From an uncultured Hyphomicrobiaceae bacterium (GTDB lineage Bacteria; Pseudomonadota; Alphaproteobacteria; Rhizobiales; Hyphomicrobiaceae): 45,828 bases of DNA. Below are positions 7,269 to 16,151 of this stretch, one piece after another. Each line of letters opens with the position of its first letter. Position 1 is the first letter of the stretch. The translations under genes and the position numbers were made by a program. The stretch is from assembly GCA_937873575.1 (NCBI GenBank), contig CALMPK010000429.1:1-45828 (forward strand), in the 5' to 3' direction. The notes under the pieces are model-generated. The model saw only the letters and a program-made list of their open reading frames with translations. It was not told the origin of the DNA and made no database searches.

Positions 7269-9490
7269 CGAACAAGCTCTACTCGGCACAGACGGATTTC
7301 AGCTACGGGCAGGTCAACGCGAACATCAAGCGCCGCGACGACACCGAGCCGGTTCGCATGGGCGGCCGGGTCGCGCGCAACTGGCGCGTGCTGGCGACCG
7401 GCCAGCTTGTGCCGCGTCCGGGCCGGCGCGCGCTGTTCTCGCCCGGTGGCCCGCGCACCGAGCGCGTCCGCATGGGCGACGGCTCGCTCTGGGAAATCGC
7501 GTTCTCGGCCGGCCGGGTCCAGATATTCACGACGGACGGCGTGCTGGCCGCCAGCAACACCAGCGCGAACTACCAGTGGGCGAATGACACGCTGCGCAAC
7601 ATCGTCTTTTCGGTCGCGCAGAACGAAGTCATCATTTGCTTCCCCGGCATGCGCCCGCAGGTGCTGCGCTGGACGCCGGTCCCGGCTTCCTGGACGTTCG
7701 AGCCGTTCAGCTTCAACTCGTCGGCCAACCAGATCTACGAGCCGTTTTTCCGGCTGTCGGTGCTTGGCGCGACCATGCAGCCGTCCGACCTGACAGGCTC
7801 GATCACGCTGACATGCTCGCAGGACTATTTCGTGTCGAGCATGGTTGGCCGCGTGCTTTCCTACGTCGGCCAGCAGGTGACAATTACCGCCGTCACCGAC
7901 GCGCGCCATGCGACGGCCGAAGTGTCATATCGCCTACCGCAGACCATTTCGATCCCGGTGGACGAATGCGCCGTGTTTCAGGCGGGCCAGATCGCGCGCG
8001 CGGCCGGCGAGAACATTACGATCGAAGTCGCCAGCACGTCGGCCGCGACCGGCGCGGGCAATGTCATCGGCACGCTGCTGTCGACGATTTCCTTCATGAC
8101 CGCCTGGGACGGCATGGACGGCGCGATCCGCGACACCATGACGACGCCGCTCGGCACCGCGCGTTTCACGGGGGCGCCGTCGCTCTATGGCACGCCGGCC
8201 GCCTCGCTGCAGTGGCAGGAAGAATTTATGTCCGACCTGCAGGGCTGGCCGGCGTCGTGTTTCTATGACCGCGGCCGGCTGGGCTTCTGCGATTTCCCCC
8301 AGATGACCGGCGCGATCGTGTGGAGCGCGCTTTCCGGCGCGCGGGATTTCTGGGTCGACACGGTGGCCGCGGCGCTGCAGCCGGAAGCCGGCACGGCGGC
8401 GGATGCGGCGATCTTCGACATCATCCCGAACTCACCCGTCGTCAAGTTCGTCACGCCTTTCCACGGCGACCAGTTCGCGTTCACCGATCGCGGGATCTAC
8501 TACATCCCGATCCAAGCGGCATCGAACCCGCTCAAGCCGGGCTCGGTCGAGTTTCGCCAGATCGCCAACGACGGCTGCGCTGACATCCCGCCGATTTCGA
8601 CGCAGGACGCCATCGTGTTCGTCAACGCCGGCAAGACGCGCTGTTCGGCCGTGCGCGCGACCGGATCGTACACGCTGCCCTATGACAGCAGCGACATTTC
8701 CGACCCGCACACGGACCTGTTCAACGAGCCGATCTGCATGGCGATCACGACCGGCGACGGCCAGCACCAAGAACGCTACGTCTATGTCGTGAACATCGAC
8801 GGCTCGCTGGCGGTCGGCAAGTTCTCGCCAGAGCGCAAGTTCGTGGGCTGGATGCCGTGGTCGAGCGCCTATCCGACAACCTGGGTGACGACGGACGGGG
8901 CCGATGTCATCTACACGACGCGCTATCCCGGCGCGTGGATTGCCGAGCAAGAGGACGACGCGCTGTTCATGGACGGCGTGCTGTCGGTCAATTCGCCGCC
9001 GGCCGCGATGGTCGTCCCCGGCCGCGGTCCGCTGTGGTTCGCGCCGTCGATCGAGGCGACGCTGATGCTCGACGACGACATTGACCTGGGCGACCGGCCG
9101 ACCGACGAAAACGGCAACATCGACTTCAACGGCGACGATGACACGAGCCCTGACACGCTGATCGTCGGGATCAACATCCCGGAGTCGCGGTTCAAGCCCT
9201 TCGCGCGCAATGCGCCGATGGACGGCCCGGCCGTCAGCCAGCGTCAGCGCCGCCGGAAGCTGTCGCGCGCCGTGGTGCATGTCATCCATTCGAGCGGGTT
9301 CCGGTTCGGCCCGAAATACATTCCCTCGACCAATTTCGGCGAGGACGCGCTTGCAAAGCCCGTCCTGCGCGAATCCTCCTATTCGATCCGCGTTCTCGGG
9401 CGTGGGTTCGAGCCCATCATCCCGGAAGTCGTCAAGGACCGGCCGGGCCCGTTCACGCTCTGCGAGTACGGGCAAGAGGAATCCGTCTGA
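7265..9490 (+). CDS. Tail tubular protein B-like (T7 gp12-like nozzle)
   Basis: 741 residues from a GTG that overlaps the previous stop as GTGA, with GGGGGAG about ten bases upstream. A GTG at 7247 is possible but less convincing. The N-terminus LYSAQTDFSYGQVNANIKRR and the RVARNWRVLATGQLVPRPG segment fit the start of podovirus nozzle proteins. The body is beta-rich with many Trp/Tyr/Asp repeats. The protein would form the tail nozzle that contacts the fibres and opens for DNA exit. Confidence 0.8.
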   Translation: MTNKLYSAQTDFSYGQVNANIKRRDDTEPVRMGGRVARNWRVLATGQLVPRPGRRALFSPGGPRTERVRMGDGSLWEIAFSAGRVQIFTTDGVLAASNTSANYQWANDTLRNIVFSVAQNEVIICFPGMRPQVLRWTPVPASWTFEPFSFNSSANQIYEPFFRLSVLGATMQPSDLTGSITLTCSQDYFVSSMVGRVLSYVGQQVTITAVTDARHATAEVSYRLPQTISIPVDECAVFQAGQIARAAGENITIEVASTSAATGAGNVIGTLLSTISFMTAWDGMDGAIRDTMTTPLGTARFTGAPSLYGTPAASLQWQEEFMSDLQGWPASCFYDRGRLGFCDFPQMTGAIVWSALSGARDFWVDTVAAALQPEAGTAADAAIFDIIPNSPVVKFVTPFHGDQFAFTDRGIYYIPIQAASNPLKPGSVEFRQIANDGCADIPPISTQDAIVFVNAGKTRCSAVRATGSYTLPYDSSDISDPHTDLFNEPICMAITTGDGQHQERYVYVVNIDGSLAVGKFSPERKFVGWMPWSSAYPTTWVTTDGADVIYTTRYPGAWIAEQEDDALFMDGVLSVNSPPAAMVVPGRGPLWFAPSIEATLMLDDDIDLGDRPTDENGNIDFNGDDDTSPDTLIVGINIPESRFKPFARNAPMDGPAVSQRQRRRKLSRAVVHVIHSSGFRFGPKYIPSTNFGEDALAKPVLRESSYSIRVLGRGFEPIIPEVVKDRPGPFTLCEYGQEESV

Positions 9491-10002
9491 TGGCCGCAGC
9501 CGCTGGACCCATGTCGATCGCCGCCGCCGGGCTGCAGGCCGGAAGCAGCATCATGAGCGGCTTTTCCAAGGGGTCGAGCGACGTTGCGGCCGGCGAGAGC
9601 GCATATCTCAACGGCATGCAGGGCGCCATGCAGTCGGCGCTGGCGGCCGGCGTCGCTGACCTCAAGGCGACGCAGACCGACACGGCGTTGCGCGAGCGGC
9701 TGGGCTCGACGCTGGCGAATATCTCGGCCATGGCCGCGAGCGCCAATCTCGACTCGCGCTCGCCGACGACGCAAGCGATCTACAATCGCACCGAGGCGCA
9801 GGCCATGAACGCCGACGCGATCATGCAGTCCAACCTGCATTTCCAGTCGAGCATGTTGCGCAGCGCGTCGATCATGCAGGCGCTGGGCGCGCAGAACGCG
9901 CTCGAGCAAGGCTACGCCAATCGGGATACGGACATCATCAACGGCATTCTGGGCGCAGGCGGGAGCCTGATGAAGTCCTTTGCCGGTTTCAGGTTCGGGT
10001 GA
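9490..10002 (+). CDS. Internal virion protein, gp14-like
   Basis: 170 residues, Ala/Ser/Met-rich and helical, with Gly-rich ends (MSIAAAGLQAGSSIMSGFS at the start, ILGAGGSLMKSFAGFRFG at the end). Composition and order (first of three genes between nozzle and fibre) match T7 gp14-like proteins, which are ejected first and form the outer-membrane part of the trans-envelope channel. It overlaps the nozzle stop by one base and is followed after three bases by the next ejection protein. The assignment rests mainly on synteny. Confidence 0.6.
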   Translation: MAAAAGPMSIAAAGLQAGSSIMSGFSKGSSDVAAGESAYLNGMQGAMQSALAAGVADLKATQTDTALRERLGSTLANISAMAASANLDSRSPTTQAIYNRTEAQAMNADAIMQSNLHFQSSMLRSASIMQALGAQNALEQGYANRDTDIINGILGAGGSLMKSFAGFRFG

Positions 10003-10005
10003 CGC

Positions 10006-13000
10006 ATGGTCGATCTAACTGCAGGCGGGGTTCTTGACCCGGCAAACGTCACGGCGGAAATGCCAAGCGTTTCCTATGGCAATGCGTTCCAGCGCGTGCC
10101 GAAGGCTTCGATTGCGCCCGGCCTCGCGGCGATCGGCGATGGGCTCGATACCCTGTCAGCGGACCTCGCCAAGCAGCAGGGCCAGCACGACGCGCAAGAA
10201 GCCGTCACGCGCGGCCCGGACGGCTCGCTCAACGTGGTCCAGAAGCCGCCGGCAATCATGCTGGGCTCGGCCGCGCGTGCCTATACGCAGGCGGTCGACG
10301 CCGGGACGATCCCGTTCGTCAACCAGATCAATGCGCAGAAGCTGACCGAAATCCGCGCGCAGTTCGCCAACGACCCGGCGGGCTTCAACAAGGCCGCGAG
10401 CGCCTACGCTGACAGCCTCAAGACGAAATGGACCGGCCCGCTCGGCGCGCACGCCTACGAGAACGCCAACAATCTGGCGAGCCAGCACTACGACAACATG
10501 CTGCTGGCCGAACAGTCCCGCATCGCGTCCGAGAACAAGCAGGTGCTGCTGGGCGGGATCGAGGACGCCACGAACGGCATGAACTCGCTGGCCCGCCAGT
10601 CCGGGCTGGGCGTCGAAAAGCTTGAGCAATTCCAGAAGTACAAGGAAAACGTCGAGGGCTATTACAAGCAGCTGACCGACAATCCGGTGTTCGGCTTCTC
10701 GCACGAGCGCGCGGAACAGGAAAAGGCGCGGCTCTACGCCAATATCCAGGGCAGCGCTGTCATCGGCCAGGTCGACCAGATCTATGCGAAGGACGGTGCG
10801 ACCGCGGCGCAGAAGAAGCTTGAGGAAGGGATACGCAACAATCCCGGCCTGAGCGACCAGCAGCAGGCGCACCTGATGTCCTGGGGCAAGGCGCGCATCC
10901 AGTATCTGACAGGCCAGAACGCCAGCCAGATCGCGGCCATGGAAACGACGGTCAAGCAGACCGTCGCCGGCATTCGCGCGGGCGTGGTTACGGACGCGCA
11001 GGCGGATCAGATCGTCGAGAAGATGCGCGGACTTGGCAGCGCAGAGGACGTGCAGCAGATCGAGGCGGCGCGTTCGGTCGCGCGCGCGGCCCTGCCGATG
11101 GGGATGCTTGCGCCGGGGCAGCAGCGCGCGGCTGTCATGGGCGGCGGCGGGACTGCGACGATCGGCGGCAACCCGGCGACGGAAAAGACGGCGATCGACA
11201 AGATGGTGTCGCTCGGTTGGTCGCCCGTGCAGGCGGCCGGCATCATCGGCAATTTCATCCACGAGAGCGGCGGTGGGAAACTGAACCCGAGCGCCGTTGC
11301 GAAGGGCGACGGCTCGGACGGTTCTGACAGCATCGGCATCGGCCAATGGAACGGCACGCGCGCCACGGCGCTGAAAGCCTTTGCGGCGTCGAGGGGCAAG
11401 CCGTGGAACGACCTTGAAACGCAGCTGGAATTTGCGCATCGCGAACTTTCGTCCAACGAAATCGCCGCCGGGACGGCCTTGCGCGCCGCGACGACGCCGG
11501 AAGCGGCCGCAGCGGCCGCGCTGTCGTTCGAGCGACCGAAGGGCTGGCAGCCGGGCGGCAACCCCGCGATGGCGCTGGGATGGTCCAGCCGGCTCGCGCA
11601 TACGCAGCGACTGGCCGGCGGCGGGGCGTCAACGACGGCCATCCAGGCCGGCGCAATACCCTTCACCCAAGCGCAGGTGAAGGAAAACCCCTATCTCCTG
11701 TCCGAGTGGGTGACGCGGATTGCGTCGAACGCCGAGACGCAGAAAACCATCGGCGCGTCCATCGGGACCGCGATCGAGAACGGCCTGAAAAGCAACCTTG
11801 CGCCGTCGCCTGACACGCTGGCGAACTTTATGCAGATCGCCGCTGCGAACCCCAAGACGTTCGCCGAGCAGCAGCAGCGGATCGTGACCAGCCTCGCCGG
11901 GATGCAGATGGCGCAGGGGGCCGGGAACATGCCGCCGTCGAGCGGGCAGGCTGTCATCGACCAGGCGATGGCGCAGGCGAACGGCGGCTCCATCCTGCAG
12001 CAGCAGGTGGCGCTGGCCGCCAAGCAGCATTTCGAGGCCGACCAGAAGGAACTGGCCGACCATCCCGGCTACTCGGCCGCGCGCCGTGGCTGGATTGCCG
12101 CGCCGCCCGCGCCGCTCAACCCGGCGAACCCGCAGGCGCTGGCGGCGGGGATGCAGCAGCGCGACCAGATGGCGACCGCGATTGCGACCCATACGGGCAA
12201 CGCATCGCAGTCGGCGCTGCAGCCGGCCGACCTCGAACAGGTCAAGAGCGTGATGACGAACGGCGACACGAACCAGAAGCTGGCGCTGATTTCGTCGTTC
12301 GGGCAGCTGTCGAAGCCGACGCTGGACGCGACGCTCAAGCAGCTGGGCTCCGACAAGATGACGCAGCCGCTGGCGATGGCGGCGAAGGTCGCGATGGACA
12401 ATCCGGAAGCGGCAAAGGCGATCGTCGAGGGGCAGGCGCTCTTGAAGGCCGAACCGAAGCTGGGCGCTGACAAGGATCTGAGCGAGACGCAGTGGATCAA
12501 GACCCTGCCGATCGCCGACCTGAAAGACCCGGAAATCCGCGAGGCCATCTCGGGCAGCGTCAACGCCGTCTATGCGAGCCTGTCAGCGAAGGCCAACGAC
12601 ATGTCCGGGGCCTTCAAGAAGGACCGCTACAACGACGCCGTGAAGCTGGTCACGGGCGGCGTGCTCGATTTCCGCGGCTCCAAGATCATTGCGCCGTGGT
12701 ATGGGGCCACGGACAGCAACCTGTCGTCGGCGGTGGCGAGCCTGACGCCGACCGACCTCGCGGGCGCGGTGGCTGGCGACGGCACGCCGTTCCCGGCCGC
12801 GATGCTCAAACCTTCGCTCGGCGGGGTGTTCAGCAGCGGGCGCTATCGCCTCGAAACGCTCGGCAATGGCAAGTACCTGATCTTCTCGGGCGACGACGCC
12901 GCGCGCCGCTATATCCAGAAACAGGGCGGCGGGGCCTTCGTGCTCGACCTGGCGGCCAAGAAGCAGGGCGCGTCGATCCCGTCGATGGAACACATCGGCG

Positions 13001-13116
13001 GCCCGCCGCTCGGCGCAATGCTGACCAAGCAGCAGATTTGGAGCGCGGGCGACAGCAAGACGGCGCAGCAGGACAAGTTCGCGCCGATCCCGGTTGACGG
13101 CGGGGTGGTCCAGTAA
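10006..13116 (+). CDS. Internal virion protein with phage tail-lysozyme domain
   Basis: 1036 residues. Residues ~395-545 form a Phage_lysozyme2-type domain: AAGIIGNFIHESGGG with likely catalytic Glu420, then SIGIGQWNGTRATAL and the PKGWQPGGNPAMALGW end. The flanks are long Ala/Gln-rich helices. The protein is probably ejected with the DNA and cuts peptidoglycan locally, as T7 gp16 does, although here the domain is central rather than N-terminal. It overlaps the next gene by one base (TAATG). Confidence 0.8.
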   Translation: MVDLTAGGVLDPANVTAEMPSVSYGNAFQRVPKASIAPGLAAIGDGLDTLSADLAKQQGQHDAQEAVTRGPDGSLNVVQKPPAIMLGSAARAYTQAVDAGTIPFVNQINAQKLTEIRAQFANDPAGFNKAASAYADSLKTKWTGPLGAHAYENANNLASQHYDNMLLAEQSRIASENKQVLLGGIEDATNGMNSLARQSGLGVEKLEQFQKYKENVEGYYKQLTDNPVFGFSHERAEQEKARLYANIQGSAVIGQVDQIYAKDGATAAQKKLEEGIRNNPGLSDQQQAHLMSWGKARIQYLTGQNASQIAAMETTVKQTVAGIRAGVVTDAQADQIVEKMRGLGSAEDVQQIEAARSVARAALPMGMLAPGQQRAAVMGGGGTATIGGNPATEKTAIDKMVSLGWSPVQAAGIIGNFIHESGGGKLNPSAVAKGDGSDGSDSIGIGQWNGTRATALKAFAASRGKPWNDLETQLEFAHRELSSNEIAAGTALRAATTPEAAAAAALSFERPKGWQPGGNPAMALGWSSRLAHTQRLAGGGASTTAIQAGAIPFTQAQVKENPYLLSEWVTRIASNAETQKTIGASIGTAIENGLKSNLAPSPDTLANFMQIAAANPKTFAEQQQRIVTSLAGMQMAQGAGNMPPSSGQAVIDQAMAQANGGSILQQQVALAAKQHFEADQKELADHPGYSAARRGWIAAPPAPLNPANPQALAAGMQQRDQMATAIATHTGNASQSALQPADLEQVKSVMTNGDTNQKLALISSFGQLSKPTLDATLKQLGSDKMTQPLAMAAKVAMDNPEAAKAIVEGQALLKAEPKLGADKDLSETQWIKTLPIADLKDPEIREAISGSVNAVYASLSAKANDMSGAFKKDRYNDAVKLVTGGVLDFRGSKIIAPWYGATDSNLSSAVASLTPTDLAGAVAGDGTPFPAAMLKPSLGGVFSSGRYRLETLGNGKYLIFSGDDAARRYIQKQGGGAFVLDLAAKKQGASIPSMEHIGGPPLGAMLTKQQIWSAGDSKTAQQDKFAPIPVDGGVVQ

Positions 13117-16100
13117 TGCTCGACCTTTTCGACACGGCGTCGCAGAACCAGCTTGCCAATGCGGCGCAGAACCCGGCTCCGACGCTCGAAACATCGGCCG
13201 CCGACGCATTCCGCACGACGTGGGATGCGAACATGCGCTATCGCAGCCTGGGGGCGATGGCGCGCAACACGAGCGACGCCGCGCAGGAATGGCTGGACGC
13301 GCACGAGAAGCTGACAGGTCAGAAGCTCGAGAACCCGTATGCGGCGGGCGGCGACTTCCTGACGTTCGACTATCAGAAGTACACCGACGCGCGCCGCAAG
13401 GTCGAGGACGCCACCCAGCGCTGGGCGGTCGAGCGCAACGATCCGGCCTATGCCTTCCCGGATGACCAGACGCTGTTTCGGCACGGCGTGAAGAAGGGAC
13501 AGGTCGCGCTGCAGCGGGCGGCGGAAGCCGGGCAGGTGCAGCAGGGATTCGGCTCCACGCTGGCGTCGCTGGGCGCGGGATTTGCGGCGCCGTTCGGCGA
13601 CCCGGCCGACTTCGCGCTCAATGCGGTGGCCATGGCGGCGATCCCGGCCGGCAGCGGCATGTTGCGGTCGGCGCTGATGGCCGGAACCGCGTTCGGCGCG
13701 CAGGAAGCCGTGTCAGGCATCGCCAATCTGCCCTACCAGCGCCAGATCGACCCGACGCGCGGGCTCGGCTCCGTCGCCGTCGAATCGCTGGAAGCGGCGG
13801 CCGGCGGCGCGCTGCTCGATCTGGGCGGCCACGGGCTGGGCGCGCTGTGGCGGCGCTACGTGCGCAAGGCTCCGGAAGCCCCGGAGGCGACGGCCAGCTT
13901 GCCGCAGCCCGTCGCGGATGCGGCGATCGTTGCCGAGCGCGCGGAGGATCTGAACGCGCAGAACCCGTTCAAGGGCCTGCAGGGCGAAGCGGCGTTCAAC
14001 GAGACTGTCCCGGCCGTCGAACGCGCAATCATCAACGGCGATCCGATCGTGCTGCCGGAAGCGGCGATGCAGGCCGCCGCGGCGCGCACGGGGCAGGTTC
14101 ACGCGCCGGTCGTCCCGGACGCCAGCGACCTGATCGACCGCCAAGCCTACAGCATTTCGCCGAAGCTCTTTCAGCAGGTCAGCGACCTGGACAATCGGAT
14201 CGCGCAGGCCCGCGCCGAGATTGCGCGCGTGCAGGAACAGTCGGCCGCGCTGGATGGCGGCGGCGCGCTGACAAACCGGATCGCGCAGGTCCAAGGCCAG
14301 CTTGACCAGATCACCGGCAAGCGCCGGTCGTCGCCGCGCGCCAAGGCGCTGCGGGCAGAGCTTGAGGATTTGCAGGCGCAGGAAGCGCAGCTTGCGCAGT
14401 CGCCTACGCCCGCCGATGACACGCTGCAGGCGCTGCGGCTCAACCTGGTCGACCTGCAGGCCGAACGCGGCGCGCTGGGTCCGAAGGTCCGCGCGGTGCG
14501 CGAACATGCCGCAAAGATGATCGGCGTGGACCCGGAGGCGCGCGGGATCGACATCGATGCGGCGCCGTCGCACTCGGGCAACCAGTTCTTTGGCGAGCGC
14601 CCGGCGGTGCCGGCCCCCGCAATTGAGCAGGCGGCCCTCAAGCAGAACCGCAAGGCCCGGCGCGCTGACAAACAGCCTGCGCCCGAGCCGCCGCCGGTCG
14701 CCCCGCCGTCGCCGGAAGAAATCGCCACGGCCAAGAGCGCGCCGATCGCGACCAACGAGCGCGCTTTCGTCGGATCGCGCGCCGTCGATGTCCGCTACGA
14801 ACTGGCCGAGCTCGGCGATCTGGTCGGCTCGCATGATCGGGATTTCCGGGTGAACCCGGACTACCCGGCCGAACTGCAGCCCCGCGACCGTGGCGGCAAG
14901 GCCGCGCGCGATCAGGTCTATGACATGGCCGCCAGGCTCGAACCGGAACGGCTGGGCCCGTCGCCGGAAGCCAACAGCGGCGCTCCGATCGTCGGTCCTG
15001 ACAACGTGATCGAGAGCGGCAACGGCCGGACGATGGCGATCCGCGCGGCCTATGACATGGGCGGCGAGCGGGCCGCCGCCTATCGCGCGTGGCTCGAACG
15101 TAACGGATACGAAACGACTGGCATGAAGCAGCCCGTGCTGGTTGCGCGCCGCACGTCGCCGATGTCGGAAGCCGAGCGCGCGGACTTCGCGCACGCGGCC
15201 AATGGCAGCGCCTCGCTGCGCATGAACGCGGTCGAACAAGCCTTGTCGGACGCCCGGCATATCTCGGGCGATCTGGTGGATCTGCTGCAGCGCGGCATGG
15301 TGGACAGCGCGGCCAACCGGGATTTCATCCGGGGGTTGGTCGCCAAGATGCCGGCGGGCGAACGCGGCGGGATGGTCACGGCGACCGGCCAGCTGTCGCA
15401 GTCGGGCGTCAGGCGCGTTCAGGCGGCGCTGGTGGCGCGCGCCTATGGCGATCCGGGCGTGGTGGCGCGGGCTTTCGATCATGCCGAGCCCAACATCAAG
15501 CAGATCGCGGCGGCGCTGGTCGAGGCGGCCCCGGAGTGGATCAAGATGCGCGAGGCCGTGGCGCGGGGCGAGGTCGCCGCCGGCCACGACATCACCGACG
15601 CCGTGATGACGGCGGTCAAGACAATCATGCGCGCGCGAGACGAGGGCGAGCCCGTCTCGCGCGCGCTGGCGCAAGGCGATTTCTTCGCCTCCGATACGTC
15701 GGGCCTCGCCGCCCGGCTGTTTTTCAAGGACGGCTCGCTGACCAGGTTCCTGTCGAAGCGCGACATGGGCGACAACCTGCAGACCTTCGCGCAGGCGATC
15801 CTGGAACAGCGCGGCAAGGGCGAGGATCTGTTTGGCTCGCCGCCGCCTGACACGCGGCAGGTGCTCGGCAACGTCACGAAGCTGTCCGAGGCCCGCCAGG
15901 CGCAGATCGCGGAAGCGCTCAAGCCAGAGGTCATCGAAAAGGCGTTTGGCGATCCGAAGGTGCATGAGGCGGCGGAAGCCGAACTGCGGCGCTCGATCGA
16001 CCAAGGCAAAAACCGCGTGCCGGTCGAGGACGCGGACGGTAATGTGACGCTGGGCTTCGCCGATGCAGAGCTCAAGCGGATCGAGGACGAACTTGCGGCG

Positions 16101-16151
16101 GCGCAGGAAATCAAAACCTGCTCGACCGTCCAGACAGAGGCGGCTGAATAA
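13116..16151 (+). CDS. Internal virion protein with DdrB-like ParB-fold domain
   Basis: 1011 residues. Residues ~578-760 carry the DdrB-like ParB-superfamily signature: NPDYPAELQPRDRGGKAARD, then LEPERLGPSPEANSGAPIVG and VIESGNGRTMAIRAAY. Upstream is a coiled-coil/Gln-rich region (~345-460). This domain is known from large polyvalent phage proteins co-injected with DNA; its role (DNA protection or modification) is not settled. The protein ends with TAATG overlap into the next virion gene, so it is translated with the ejection proteins. Confidence 0.75.
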   Translation: MLDLFDTASQNQLANAAQNPAPTLETSAADAFRTTWDANMRYRSLGAMARNTSDAAQEWLDAHEKLTGQKLENPYAAGGDFLTFDYQKYTDARRKVEDATQRWAVERNDPAYAFPDDQTLFRHGVKKGQVALQRAAEAGQVQQGFGSTLASLGAGFAAPFGDPADFALNAVAMAAIPAGSGMLRSALMAGTAFGAQEAVSGIANLPYQRQIDPTRGLGSVAVESLEAAAGGALLDLGGHGLGALWRRYVRKAPEAPEATASLPQPVADAAIVAERAEDLNAQNPFKGLQGEAAFNETVPAVERAIINGDPIVLPEAAMQAAAARTGQVHAPVVPDASDLIDRQAYSISPKLFQQVSDLDNRIAQARAEIARVQEQSAALDGGGALTNRIAQVQGQLDQITGKRRSSPRAKALRAELEDLQAQEAQLAQSPTPADDTLQALRLNLVDLQAERGALGPKVRAVREHAAKMIGVDPEARGIDIDAAPSHSGNQFFGERPAVPAPAIEQAALKQNRKARRADKQPAPEPPPVAPPSPEEIATAKSAPIATNERAFVGSRAVDVRYELAELGDLVGSHDRDFRVNPDYPAELQPRDRGGKAARDQVYDMAARLEPERLGPSPEANSGAPIVGPDNVIESGNGRTMAIRAAYDMGGERAAAYRAWLERNGYETTGMKQPVLVARRTSPMSEAERADFAHAANGSASLRMNAVEQALSDARHISGDLVDLLQRGMVDSAANRDFIRGLVAKMPAGERGGMVTATGQLSQSGVRRVQAALVARAYGDPGVVARAFDHAEPNIKQIAAALVEAAPEWIKMREAVARGEVAAGHDITDAVMTAVKTIMRARDEGEPVSRALAQGDFFASDTSGLAARLFFKDGSLTRFLSKRDMGDNLQTFAQAILEQRGKGEDLFGSPPPDTRQVLGNVTKLSEARQAQIAEALKPEVIEKAFGDPKVHEAAEAELRRSIDQGKNRVPVEDADGNVTLGFADAELKRIEDELAAAQEIKTCSTVQTEAAE

